From the NCBI RefSeq assembly GCF_963678635.1, contig NC_087063.1, forward strand, positions 16,740,449-16,802,448: a stretch of DNA of 62,000 nucleotides, given 5' to 3'. The stretch comes from Symsagittifera roscoffensis (lineage: Eukaryota; Xenacoelomorpha; Acoela; Convolutidae). Below, in pieces: positions 45,521 through 56,127 of the stretch; positions within the stretch are counted from its first letter, which is position 1, and every line of letters begins with the position of its first letter. The notes under the pieces are model-generated. The model did no database searches, was not told the origin of the DNA, and saw only the letters and a program-made list of their open reading frames with translations. The translations under genes were made by a program, and so were the position numbers.

Positions 45521-48046
45521 TGAAAATCAATTTATTGTCTATACAGCATAAAGTTGATGCTTCAGTTCATTTTTTTAATTATCAGTCCGTTAGTTTATGC
45601 TTGCAGAAAAAAAAGACGTTTACAAAGTGGATTTTTCCGTAATTGCTCAATTCAAATGGAGAAACGATATTTTCGGGGATATTTTATTTTAAAAAGAATA
45701 TATTTTCTATGTTTTTGTTAAAGAGAGCTGCGACCACAGCCAGAAGATAGATCAATTTCAATCAAACTTTCATAAAGACATCAAAATGAGTTACCCGATA
45801 TGAACCTGATGATAAATCGAGCATAACATCAGGTGTTGCGTGCAAATGTAACTGGCGAGCTGAGCTCCAAAAACAGTCAATAAAAAGATCTAGCTATCAA
45901 AGGCACCAATTGATCTGAGGTTTAGTCTCACAGTCGGTCACATATGTGGTAATGTTAATAACATACCGCAGACACAAATGGTCCCAAGGAAATGGCACAA
46001 TAAAACGGGGGCGAGAGGGAAGTCATTTTTCAAGTTTCCCTCATCAAAGCTCCCTTGATTACTTTAGTGGTCTCCACAACACGAGATTAGTTGACGAATC
46101 TCTTGCAACTGCAACAACGAACAGAAACATAAAAGAAGGATTTTCAGGGCGAGAAGTTACAAGTCGAGGACACTTGAAAGTGACAAAAAAGTTAGAAAAA
46201 ATCGATGACTACCTTTGTCAAATAGGCACACCGAGAATAGCACATGTGAAGTAAAAAGTATTCAGACACTAGTACAAAGATCAGCAAATAAATTATGAAG
46301 AAAACACGGATTGCAGCTAGTAGCACCGAATGTTCCTCCCTAAAAAAATAGTTTCAAGAAAAAAATGAAAAAGCAGACTCGAAATACATTTTGTTTTTAT
46401 CTAATGTTTCATTTTTTTTCTAAATTTCCTGTTTTTAGCGGAGGGCGATTAAATAGTTGAAAAACTGTAAGAAGAGGTGATTAAAGGTAAATTAACGAAC
46501 AAATTGTAGTAGAAATGAACTGCTGAGATTAAGTTAGCTAGAAAAACGGAAATTTATTTCTCGACACGGCTAACTTGAAATTTTTTCTCGACACGGCAAC
46601 TTGAACCACAGAAAGAACTCCTTTTTGGTACCAAAATTAAAAGGTAGTCAAATTTACTCAGGTATTCATCAACCGAAAAAACTCAATTTACGTTGTAGTT
46701 TCCGAAGCAATGCAGAGGGCACTTAAAACATGAAATTATTGGAAAGGTTTCATCCTTCTCCTAAATTCTAGATTACTCTTCGTGTTCTGACCGAACACCA
46801 AAGACAAACTTGCGAAGTAAGAATCCTTTTTTTTTCAAAGAACGGTCAATAAGCGTCCAGCCCACGAGGTTTAAATGCGTTTCACATTGAATTTACATTT
46901 ACTTTGGGTGACCAGAAACAATTGACTAAAAAACTATATATTCAGATAACTGAAATTTAAAAAGTTCACCAGTTTCGTTGTTCGATTCTAGTCTTCAATA
47001 ATTGAGATCCCATTTTAGGACTGTAAATTCCTGTCGAATTAGTTCAAGCTTATAATAGCATTGACGTGAGACCAAGTCCTGCAGTTTTGTTCATGCTCTA
47101 CAGATCATTTAGTCACACGCTCACAGTCAAGATTTCTGTTTTTTTCTTCTATCTTTTAATGAATTTTGATTCAAAGATTACACTTCAAACTTGAAGCCGA
47201 AGTGGGACTGGTTGACATGTGTTAATTCAAATTATAAAGCTCAGCATTTATTTATGAGTAGATTCGCGAGGGAATTGAAGACAAGTCCGGCAAATGGGCT
47301 GGGGAAAAGGGTTGGGAGGGAGAAAACTAAGTTAAGTGAAAGCGCTGTCTGAATTTTAAATACTATTCATTATTCATGACAGCTCTCATTAGGATCAACA
47401 GGCGAAGCACAGCTCTTATCTAAACTGCAAGCAGTCATTTACAAGTGCAGTGTATTGTCGAACCAACAGCTTAACAGTCTAGAATTTAAATGGCGCAACT
47501 GACATTGAGTTGGCAAAGCATGTTTTTAAATTTTATTGACCGGCTCTTGACTGGGAAAATCCAGCGGGTAATTGCATATCGAATTGGGAATTTTCCCATT
47601 TTGCGCTTCTAGGCCCACCCCCACGCGTTCAATTAATCTGAGCACTTGGTAATTCGGTCAACTTTAATACCATTATGGGACCGAAGTCTCACTCCTCATT
47701 TTGAAACGATTAGATTTGGAAGTCTCAGGAGTTTTCTTGATTAAGCAGAAAAAGAGCACTCATAAAATGAAGTTTTAAGAATCAGCTCTGATTTACATTC
47801 TAAACCCAGGTGAAGTTAGAAGAACAAGGGACCGAGACCATTCGCCGACATTATTTCAATCAAAATGTTGAACCCAAAAACTCCCAACTTGCAGCAAAAT
47901 GCAAAAACCATTTCAAAAAAAGAGGAATGCTAACAACGATTATCTACATTGTGAATACCGTCGAAACAGAGACCAGAATTTAACGAATTCAGTCTTCTTA
48001 AAAAGAAATTTAAAGTTAAAAATTTAACCTATTGGTTGTTTTTCAG
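45521..48046. other. Intron 2, last part
   Basis: A 102-codon frame at 45946-46254 was examined as a possible exon. No donor in it keeps phase 0, which is needed between exons 2 and 3. A small tandem CTCGACACGGC pair lies near 46560 and 46587. Nothing else seen. Confidence 0.4.
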
Positions 48047-48437
48047 ATTGAAGGCGAACTTAACAACAAAGACGAACATCTTCAATCATCGAGCTCCAAA
48101 ATAACTTCCACCACCAATGAGAATGAAAATGACAGACAAACACAGAAACGACCCACTGAAAACCATTCAGCCGAGCGAAACGTCGATAATTTGAACGGCC
48201 AGAATGCTAAACCCAACGATGACGCAACAATATGTGATAAAAAGATGACATCACCGAAGGACATCCAGGGTCCAAAGAGGACTTCGGTGGTGTCTGGGAA
48301 CAGTGCGAGTAGTGCAAGTGTGAACAACAGTGCAGTTCTGAGAAAAGAGAGACACAATTACACCAAGATGGTCTTGGAGTACATCCACAAGATGAGGCAG
48401 CTCAACATTCAGTTGCTCAAGGACAAAATCAACAGAA
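48047..48437 (+). CDS. Large coiled-coil protein gene, coding exon 3
   Basis: The acceptor GGTTGTTTTTCAG ends at 48046 and the donor is AGAA then GTGAGT at 48438. It enters in phase 0 and leaves in phase 1. Residues 564-693: a polar, Asn/Ser/Lys-rich linker followed by a helical coil at about 660-693 (NYTKMVLEYIHKMRQLNIQL). Confidence 0.87.
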
Positions 48438-48684
48438 GTGAGTGTTGCATCTTTACGGCTAACTTGCAGTCATACAAAAAATAGTCCTAAAGTTTTCGCC
48501 CCGAATTGGAATATAATGCAATAGAATGAAATTACGACCCAATGTTTTTTCAAAACAAGCGAGAAAAAACACTGATAAATGTTATTCAAAAAAGTTCATA
48601 TAAATCAAAAACAACAAAGGGCGACAGCTAAAAAACACTCATTATTTTCTTAAAATAAGCAATAAAATTTGTTTCTTACTCTAG

Positions 48685-48872
48685 AGCAATACTACCATTA
48701 CTACCACAGTCACCATGCGAAGAAACACTCATCAGGAGACGCAAATGGGGGCAGTGGAGGGAGTGTACATGGAACATCAGTCTCTCAGACATTTCTAGAG
48801 GAGGAAGATCTGCTGTTGCTGGCTGAGGAGCTGGATCTCCACCAGCAGAAAGTGATGGAGTTGGAACAGAGG
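48685..48872 (+). CDS. Large coiled-coil protein gene, coding exon 4
   Basis: The acceptor TTTCTTACTCTAG ends at 48684 and the donor is AGG then GTAGGT at 48873. Two leading bases restore the frame; it ends in phase 0. Residues 694-756: a Tyr/His-rich start (QYYHYYHSHHAKK), a Gly/Ser linker and an acidic coil at 730-756 (FLEEEDLLLLAEELDLHQQK). Confidence 0.87.
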
Positions 48873-49221
48873 GTAGGTCAAAGCCAGAGATCAAACTATA
48901 TTCCCGATACGCTGAAAGGAGGTACGCATAAACGTGGTACAAAAAAACAAATGTTCACAAAAAGCCCATCTCGAACAAAAACCAATGCTTCAAAAGTTTC
49001 AATTGATCTAAATTTCAAAAGCAAAACATAGCCAACACAAAGTTGGAAAAGAGTCAAGGAAACGGAAAAAAAACTAACTTTTGTTTGAAAAAACTTCAAA
49101 TTTCAAAGAACAAAAAACATGACCTTACAGCTCTTTAAAATTCCAAACAATTTATGACTAGTGCTTCTTGATAAAAATTTAAAAAATCTGAAAAAAGTTC
49201 CACTTTCAAAACTAAAAATTG
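48873..49221. other. Intron 4, first part
   Basis: The open frame of exon 4 runs on to a stop at 49029-49031, but codon content changes after the donor at 48873. Nothing else recognised. Confidence 0.4.
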
Positions 49222-49610
49222 AGCATGTTTTTCGCGCCATTTCCTCTTTCGTAATTGCAGAGAAAATTGAACTGAAAAACTGCAAATTTACCTAAGTGGG
49301 CATTCACGAATGCATCAATATGTATGAATGAACTTTCTGTAGTTATACATGTATTTTGAGACTTTTCCTGAAAAAAAACGAAAAACAAAAATCATTACGA
49401 CCTATATAAGAAACCTGTCATGTTTTTTTTCGCCATTTTTTCTGACGTAATTGCAGAACAAATTAAACACAAAAACTGCACATGTGCCTTAGGGCATTCA
49501 TGAATGCATCAATATGTATGAATGAACTTTCTGTAGCTATACGAGCATTTTGAGACTTTTCCTGAAAAAACGGAAAACATAAATCATTACGACCCACATT
49601 AGACTCTAAA
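49222..49610. repeat. ~204-bp tandem duplication
   Basis: Two diverged units share CGCCATTT, ACGTAATTGCAGA, GAATGCATCAATATGTATGA, ATGAACTTTCTGTAG and TTTTGAGACTTTTCCTGAAA, then AATCATTACGACC. The first is at about 49222-49425 and the second at about 49430-49610. Confidence 0.85.
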
Positions 49611-50454
49611 CTACGTTATTGGACTCTCAATGTTTTTCTGAAAAACATTGTCGAACAAACTTAATGCAGACACAGGCCAATTTTCGGTTTCGAATTTCCA
49701 TTCTAATTGCAGGCGTAACATGTTCCACTTCATCGTTTTGATTTTTGCTGAAATTGAATTTACACGCACAAAGGCGAAGCACATCTTCGCACTACTTACG
49801 AAACCACACAACATAGCCTTGCACGCTAGCAGCCAAAACATGAAACCAAAACCACCAGTTCGAAAAATGTCGAAAAAAAAAACATAATTAGATAGTTGAA
49901 TGATGTTGAAATTAAAGACAACACATTCAGTAAAACAAACGCGAGCGTGAAATGAAGATTCAGGAACATTTATCGAATTTCAGATAAGCCGACAATACTT
50001 GAATAAATTCCCGGTGAGCGCAAAACAAATTTGTTGCCATGAAAAACTTGACCTATCAAAGATTTTATCGTTTTATGTGTTTCCGGAGAGGGTGCATAAA
50101 TTTTATAACTCCCTTCAACAACGCAAAATTAGATCATTGAGCCGATAACGCATAAAATGAAACCATTCAGACCAAATAAAGCTTCAAAGTAAGAAAAAAC
50201 AATTCACAAAATTGAAATTACAGGAATAAATCAAAACAGGTTCCGATAATTCATGCTAATTGCAAGCGTAACAAGATCGGACGCGGCTTTTTCCCCGTTC
50301 ATCAATTTGATTTTTTATCGTTTTGAATTTTGTATTTATACCATCACTTGCTACTATAATGAAAATTGCTTACAGAACCAGAAAATTCAGTGATGCGACA
50401 ACTGAGCGGGCAAAACATCATGAGACGAACGAAGCCGACATTTTATCTGACACG
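49611..50454. other. Intron 4, loosely repetitive sequence
   Basis: CTAATTGCAGGCGTAACA near 49704, GCTAATTGCAAGCGTAACA near 50256 and GCTAATTGCAAGCGTAAGA near 50653 mark a diverged direct repeat. No exon or known ends. Confidence 0.45.
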
Positions 50455-50545
50455 GAAAATTTTCTGTGTAAAAAAATATCTACGCCGGATTCAAATCTAG
50501 GACCTTGGCCGTCCCATGCTTAGTTGTTGTTATATCTAGACTAAG
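50455..50545 (-). mobile_element. Possible partial tRNA-headed SINE
   Basis: On the minus strand CCAAGGTCCTAGATTTGAAT leads into CCGGCG, a box B-like segment. A matching box A is not clear upstream. It is grouped with the copies at 18655 and 51225 only tentatively. Confidence 0.35.
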
Positions 50546-50778
50546 TGTGTCAGCAACGACAAGAAAATTAAATTTTATAAGAAATCAAGCATCGAATAAT
50601 TTAACAAGCTGTTAAGCTGAAAAAAGTTTATATTCGGATTTGATAAAGATTGCTAATTGCAAGCGTAAGAACAACGATAAACGAAATTAGCCATTCCAAA
50701 TTATGCCAAAAAAGGCCAACGTGAACAAGTTTAGGAAAAATACATAAAAACTGCAGTTTGCACAACTTGTACACAATT

Positions 50779-51080
50779 TATTTTTGAAGTTCAACGAAGC
50801 GGGTCACAACTGGAAAGAGCCGCAAATGCTGACGTTTATTTCAGCCAAAAAGCTAAAACCAGTGTAATTTTGAATTGATTTTGTGATCATAATACAACAA
50901 GCGATGTATAGATAAAACCACATAGGGACGAACCACGAGCCATGTGGTATACACCACTTGTTGTATTATAACCACACAAAATGAATTAAAAACTACAAAT
51001 GATTCAGCGTTTTAGCTAATTAAAAGCCAGTATTCGCGGCTTTTTCTCCTGTTTTGACCCGCTTCATTGAACTAAAATAT
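50779..51080. mobile_element. ~300 bp foldback (long terminal inverted repeat) element
   Basis: The left arm (about 50779-50901) and right arm (about 50957-51080) are imperfect reverse complements over about 123 bp. They are marked by GTTCAACGAAGCGGGTCA at the left edge and TGACCCGCTTCATTGAAC at the right, and by CATAATACAACAAG against CTTGTTGTATTATAACC next to the loop. Inside the 55-bp loop ACCACAT and ATGTGGT form a further stem. No reading frame. No clear target duplication. It fits a foldback MITE; a long hairpin transcript would be predicted if the intron is transcribed. Confidence 0.8.
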
Positions 51081-51224
51081 TCTATAAAATCTAACCAGGA
51101 AAAAGTCATTTTCCATGAAAAGTCAGTCAGTATTGGCTTCTGCAGAAGAAACCTACATCGGTTTCAACTTTTAGCCGCCTATTAACTATTTCAAATTATG
51201 CGTTTTCAATTTTCGAACACAGAA

Positions 51225-51430
51225 ATAAAGCTTCTTTTCGCAAACACTTGCGAGAACACGACAAAAAGCAGCTCTATAAAGTCAATAAAAAATTAGAAAT
51301 AAGCTTCGAATTAGTAAAAAAATTCGGCAACCTCGGAGATTCGAAACTGCGACCTGGAGAATAATAGACTCACACACTACTTACTCAGCCACGGCAGCTT
51401 CATAGTTACCAAACACTTATCACAAACTAA
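51225..51430 (-). mobile_element. tRNA-headed SINE-like repeat
   Basis: On the minus strand: CCGTGGCTGAGTAAGTAGTG (box A-like), about 45 nt, then AGGTCGCAGTTTCGAATCTC (box B-like). The body reads TTACTAATTCGAAGCTTATT, GAGCTGCTTTTTGTCGTGTT and TTGCGAAAAGAAGCTTTATT. It is collinear with 18655-18885. Confidence 0.7.
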
Positions 51431-52346
51431 GCAGGGAACAGATGCTATGCAACTTCCAATGCTACAGTGATATTTCCAATTAAGTGAACACTTTCAATTA
51501 ACACTTTTATTTGCGAGTTAGGTTAAAAAAAGAAGGTTCGTAATAACACAATAAGCTGATCGCAAGTGTAATAAATTAAAGATACTGCAATTAAGAGCTG
51601 ATACGATAAAATCATCAAATCATTTTTTGGCTCTGCATTAAATGACAAATGCGAATGTCCGCATTTTACATAATTTTAGCATAATACGTTCTTTTGCCGA
51701 GCAAAAACGCTCTCTTCAGCATTGACCCATTAACCACTTTGACTCAATTGTGAATGAAAATTGATCCGCCTTTTTGTCTTAAAAGAGTTCACATCCCGAA
51801 GGGGCGCAGGAAGAGACTCATATGTCTTGCCTGATTAGTTCAATTAGTAAGACGTGAACTCCAACAGAAGCCCCTGAAATAGTAATCATATTGCGCTGAC
51901 AAACTGACCGAATGAATCACAAAAATGGGGGTAAAACGATGCTGTTAATTAACTCGGCGAATTACACGAATTTAGCCCAAGCCAACGGCATTAAAAACCA
52001 ATTACCACGAGAGAAAACCTAACCCCACATAAATTACGTTTAGATTTAAATAAATGAACCTTAATGAACCAACCAAAGATTTGTTTATTGTGTAAAATCG
52101 GTCCGTTTCTGTTTGGAAAACTGCTTTAGTAAAGGAAACAAACATTAATTTATGAATTGATTGCAACTAATTTGCTCAAACTCAGCCATAAAAATTAAAA
52201 CCCAAACTTTTCTCTAAGTATGCAAGAAAAACAAAAATTCACATTCATGACTAATATCATGCAAACATATCAATTGTCACTGTGGTTCAAGTCTAAAAAT
52301 TTTCTAGTCTTTTCTTGAGCTCCAATTTTAAGCTCCAAGCAGTTCT
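51431..52346. other. Intron 4 and 3' flank of THYN1
   Basis: Includes the short dispersed repeat (TTTGCGAGTTAGGTTAAAAA, AAGGTTCGTAATAACACA) at about 51508-51580. On the minus strand AATAAA occurs at about 52083-52088 and could serve as polyadenylation signal for the THYN1-like gene, roughly 260 nt past its stop; this is not proven. Confidence 0.4.
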
Positions 52347-52672
52347 TCAGTTGTTTTCTTTGTCCTGGTCTTCCAGCTTCAAAATGAACTCAAACTGCTC
52401 TTTTGTCAAAGGCTGAACAGAAAGCCGAGACCGCGTGAACAAAGACAAATTATGCAACACTCCTTTGGGAGAACTTTTTGCATGGTCCAAGTGGAGTTTC
52501 TTCAGCTCTTGTAAACCAATCAGGCGTTTGGTCTTGCGGACGAATTTAACGTCAACCATGTACCATTTGGGAGCATCCAGATTGCTGCTGGCATCAAAAT
52601 GCGCATCTGTTCTGTCGAACTGGGTATAATCAGGATAACCTTCTTTGATAATTTTGACAATTCCAACAATTC
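52347..52672 (-). CDS. THYN1: Thymocyte nuclear protein 1 (EVE domain), exon 2
   Basis: Terminal exon, entered through acceptor CGTGTTTCAG (AG at 52674-52673). Its two leading bases complete the Gly codon split by the intron. It encodes residues 124-231: GIVGIVKIIKEGYPD, TQFDRTDAHFD, SSNLDAPKWYMVDVKFVR and LSLFTRSRLSVQPLT, all hallmarks of vertebrate THYN1. It ends with a Glu/Asp/Lys-rich tail and a stop at 52347-52349. The EVE (PUA-like) fold is thought to bind modified bases in nucleic acid, and the protein is nuclear in vertebrates. The Trp in APKW and the FTR-RLSVQPL segment are intact, so the gene looks functional. Confidence 0.95.
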
Positions 52673-52903
52673 CTGAAACACGAGATTTACCAAAATTTCA
52701 TAAAAACACGCCAAATTTTGAAATCATCACAAAAAATGATTTTAACAATTAGCACGGATTTAACGCCTGGGAAACTATTTTAAATCTAATTCTTTAAATT
52801 GAACTATGAAAAGACCTCATAGCTTTGGCCTGATAGCCATAATTTTCAACATTTCCAGAATGTTTAATTTGAAACAAAGTAACCTGTATTCATCAGAACT
52901 AAC

Positions 52904-53273
52904 CCGGTTGTTTGCAATTACTGTGATAGAAAAACGCCTTTTGGTTCTTTTTCATTTGATCACGCAACAAATTCCGTGCTTCATAGTTCCTCACCCCGTC
53001 CCAGCAAGCAGTCGAGTTAGCCTCTTTAACCAAATCATCAATCGAAAACTTCATGTCAACTCCCTTTTCAAACCTACTGTCCGGTTCTGATTTCATTAGC
53101 CAGTGGTCGAAAAATTGAGGCTTCGAATCTGCGACTGTTTTCTGAACATCTTCGTCATAAGTCTTTGATTTGGAAGAAGATGTGTTTTTCTTTTTGTTGA
53201 CTGCATTTTTGCCTGAGCGTGTGAGCTTAGGAGATTGATCCTCCTTAGAAATTTGTGCTTTTGTTCGAACCAT
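52904..53273 (-). CDS. THYN1: Thymocyte nuclear protein 1 (EVE domain), exon 1
   Basis: ATG at 53273 opens residues 1-123 plus one base. The donor is CCGG then GTTAGT (GT at 52903-52902). The first ~55 residues are basic and disordered (MVRTKAQISKEDQSPKLTRS, then KNAVNKKK), consistent with nuclear targeting. The EVE domain starts with HWLMKSEPDSRFEKG (57-71), followed by WDGVRNYEARNLLRDQM (91-107) and FFYHSNCKQPG (114-124). Joined to exon 2 it gives 231 aa, close to the human length of 225. The gene is nested within intron 4 of the large plus-strand gene and transcribed against it. Confidence 0.95.
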
Positions 53274-53733
53274 TCTCCTCTGAAAAGCTAAAGAGTTTAC
53301 AATTATTTTGTAGCTTTAGCTGAAGAATCGAGAGCGTATTATAGTTTCATCATTAAACCCGCTAATTCAACAATACCGAAACCTTTTCTGTACCAGATAT
53401 ACCAAATTCCTTACACACCCAAAATACAATGAGACTTCGACTTGTAATCACGGATGCTGATTCAACTGATAAATAAAATGACAAAATCATATACAAAAAC
53501 AAAAGGCCTGAATCACACTCAAATACTGGATAATATCGACTGAATTTGGGCACTTCGTTCATGTGGTTTTTGTTAGAATGTAATGGCAATGTTTTGAGCT
53601 TTGCTCGAAAGTTGATTTCCCAAAACTCAACGTGAAAAAATGAAACATTTATGTGACCCCATCGATCTTCGAGAAATAAAACCCCAATACCCAATGAGGA
53701 CCGCAATAAGAAAAAATATATTTTCCTGTTCAG
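53274..53733. other. Intron 4, between THYN1 start and exon 5
   Basis: This stretch should contain the THYN1 promoter. No TATA-like element is convincing. The 168-codon minus-strand frame that overlaps it is a shadow of exon 5 and intron sequence. Confidence 0.4.
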
Positions 53734-54022
53734 TTGGGCAACTGGCACCTGTGGCTTTTGGAGTGCAGCACAGCCGCCGAACCCCATGTCTCCTCTTCTT
53801 CCACCTCGGTAAACGCCACCCAGACAAACACACCGGATCCAACAGAGGAAAACAACAACATTAGGCATGGAGACTCGTCGGCTAGTGGGACTTGGTTCTC
53901 GCGATGGGACGCCATGAAATCGGAGTTGGATATGTTGGCTGTCGAGAGCGAGAACACCTGTACTCTAGTGCGCATTGCGCTGACTAGACACAACAGACTC
54001 AGGTCTATTCTTCAACAGAAAG
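53734..54022 (+). CDS. Large coiled-coil protein gene, coding exon 5
   Basis: The acceptor ATTTTCCTGTTCAG ends at 53733; entry is in phase 0. The exon must end at 54022 in phase 1 because exon 6 needs two leading bases, and the only matching donor is AAAG then GCAAGT, a GC donor with otherwise perfect consensus. Residues 757-852: LGNWHLWLLECS, a Ser/Thr/Asn-rich linker, then a helical segment at about 810-852 (WFSRWDAMKSELDMLAVESE, continuing to RLRSILQQK). This segment is the one most like PCM1's W-x-x-x-I-x-x-L-x-x-x-L coil with its following C-x-T-L. Confidence 0.85.
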
Positions 54023-54259
54023 GCAAGTACTGCTCACAGAAAACATTTTGAACAAGCACGTTTTTTTTCGCTATCAGATCAACTTGTTTCGAAAGGCCGA
54101 AACGAATATTAGGGATGCCAATGTAACTTTTAGAGCTCTTAAAACAACTTCAGCAAAAATTGGGATTCTGTTACAAAATTAGTAGCATCGAAAAAGTGTA
54201 CTACATTGTTTTTCCATAATAAGATTGACCAGTTAGAATTGGAGTCTAATATTTTCTAG

Positions 54260-54516
54260 GAGCCTCGATAACAGCTTCGAGTGGAAGTGACAGACGACGC
54301 AAGACCACTGCTTCCGGAAACCCTCGCGGATCACATCACAAGCGAAGAGGCGGTGGCAACAACACGCACGTGTCTAATGCCTCGTGTGACCAGAATAACT
54401 CTGGGAGTAACTCGGCTGGCGGGGGAGGGGCAAGCGGGGGCGCGGGGGAGCAGAGTGTGTGGGTGGAGAGAAGTGACCGAAGTGCAAGTGGGGGCACTAA
54501 TCCGAGGAGCATCAAG
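54260..54516 (+). CDS. Large coiled-coil protein gene, coding exon 6
   Basis: The acceptor CTAATATTTTCTAG ends at 54259 and the donor is AAG then GTCAGC at 54517. Phase 1 in, phase 0 out. Residues 853-938: basic, Arg/Lys/His-rich (DRRRKTTASG, SHHKRRGGG), then Asn/Ser-rich and a Gly-rich run (SAGGGGASGGAGEQS). It is GC-richer than its surroundings. Probably disordered. Confidence 0.83.
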
Positions 54517-54814
54517 GTCAGCTCCATAGTACATTTCGAACTGCAGCTTTGCTCCTCTTTTGATATTTGCTCAGAAAAATAACTAAATTACATCCCTAAT
54601 TTTTGGGAGAACCAAGTTCTTTCATTCTTGCTTTCCAGTAAAACATCTCTGGAAAGCCTTTCTGGGTCCTTTGGGATATGCCAGAAGCACCGGCACCAAC
54701 TATCATATCAATTTGCAAGATGGTGCTTTCTTATCAATTTGTCAAGGTCTTTTCGAAAACGAGAAAAAAATTTTTTTAAAATACCACCTTTTCCGTCTAA
54801 AAAGACCCTCGAAA
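54517..54814. other. Intron 6, first part
   Basis: No feature besides the left target duplication CCTCGAAA at 54807-54814 of the following MITE. Confidence 0.5.
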
Positions 54815-55403
54815 CAGGGGCGGATCTAGGTTTTCTCGAGGGGGAGGAGCATTTTCAAAAACTTTGTCAATCCTTTTTAGGCCGACCAAATTGGTTTTCA
54901 GAGCTCTTCAGAGCACTAAAAAGACCGGCTCTTTTTTCCTTTCCTCCCACACATGTTCGTCAATTTTATGGTATAACGAGTAAGTTTACAAAGTTAAGTA
55001 TTAAGACCAAATATGGATATTGCGAACAATCGGATATTGCGAACAATAACTTTACTTGTAAAAATTCGCACGTGCGGGAAAAGAAAAAAGAACCAAAATA
55101 CCTTATTTTGGCCAATTTTTTTGGGCCACAGGCAAATTTAAAAAAAAAACAGACAAAAAACGCATTTTTAAGCATTTTTCAAAAAAAATTTGACGAAAAA
55201 AAAACGCGTTTTGTGGCGCGCTCCCCCTTCAAAATTATTATATATACGAGCGCCAAAGACGCCTTTAGAAAAATTTGAGGGTCGGTCAGACAAAAATGGA
55301 AGTATTAAAATACTACTAAAGGGGGACCCTTTGGGTAGTCAGGTGGTCGAATCCCCCCTGAGGGGGAGGGAGCGTCTGCCTCTTCCCTCTAAATCCGACC
55401 CTG
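54815..55403 (+). mobile_element. hAT-type MITE, family B, with perfect 8-bp TSD
   Basis: The left end is CAGGGGCGGATCTAGG and the right end CTAAATCCGACCCTG, imperfect inverted repeats. The flanks CCTCGAAA at 54807-54814 and 55404-55411 are an exact 8-bp duplication. Length 589 bp, about 170 bp longer than the copy at 41666, owing mainly to extra sequence near 54960-55100. The 216-codon frame crossing it is not a gene. Confidence 0.92.
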
Positions 55404-55959
55404 CCTCGAAATATATTTTAGGATTTATGGTAGCTAGTACCACTTAGAACTAATTTTCACCTTCAAAATAAGCTTCACGAATCATCATCCAATAAAATCC
55501 TATTTCGCTCCAAAAATTTTCCTTTTCTTATCTGCTCTTTATCTGGAAATTTACTGTTTTTTAGATTTTTAGGAGAATAACTTGATTTGACTGTGAACAA
55601 AACTAGTTAGTGATATTTGATTTAGCGCTTTTTTGACAAAAAAACTGTTTTCTTGAAAATTTTTTAAATTTTTTGTGCAAAAAGTTAAAAAATTATTTTT
55701 TTTTTCATTTTTTTAAACTCATTTTTTGAAGACAATTGCTGTCGATGATGCCTAACATGCCAATTTTCTACGCGATTAAATAGTTCTACAATCACCTCTA
55801 TCACTAAAAACGAGACTAATTTGAAGAAAATGTAAAAAAACTTCCTATTTTTTTAAGAATATGATAAGAACATTCTATGCTACTTACACAGCAACCGGCT
55901 AACCTTGTTAATTTCTTGAATTTTTCAATCAAATAACATTTAAGTGCATGATATTCCAG
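55404..55959. other. Intron 6, last part
   Basis: AT-rich sequence ending in the acceptor GCATGATATTCCAG. Nothing else supported. Confidence 0.5.
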
Positions 55960-56127
55960 GAAGCAGAGACGAGTGGCGACGAAATTTGGAAACGGACCAA
56001 TCAGGTTGCAGTTGTTGGCAAACCACAGGGAACCAATCAAAATTTAGCACTACCAGCTAGCGGATATAAAAAGGGAACCAAGGGCCATGTTATACGACAG
56101 TCTAGCACTGAGTCCGAAATAACTAAG
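55960..56127 (+). CDS. Large coiled-coil protein gene, coding exon 7
   Basis: The acceptor CATGATATTCCAG ends at 55959 and the donor is AAG then GTAGCT at 56128. Both edges are in phase 0, so the exon could be skipped without frame change. Residues 939-994, polar and without recognised domain (EAETSGDEIWKRTNQ, then a Gly/Lys-rich part and SSTESEITK). The donor is weaker than the others; without it the frame ends at 56265. Confidence 0.72.

Noticed and set aside
45946-46254. 102-codon frame as an extra exon of the large gene
   Set aside because: No acceptor/donor pair keeps phase 0 at both edges, which exons 2 and 3 require.
53362-53868. 168-codon minus-strand frame upstream of THYN1
   Set aside because: It overlaps exon 5 of the large gene in antisense and lacks family resemblance or splice sites.
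54628-55278. 216-codon plus-strand frame
   Set aside because: It starts in intron 6 and runs into the hAT-type MITE; no homology and no donor/acceptor in phase.
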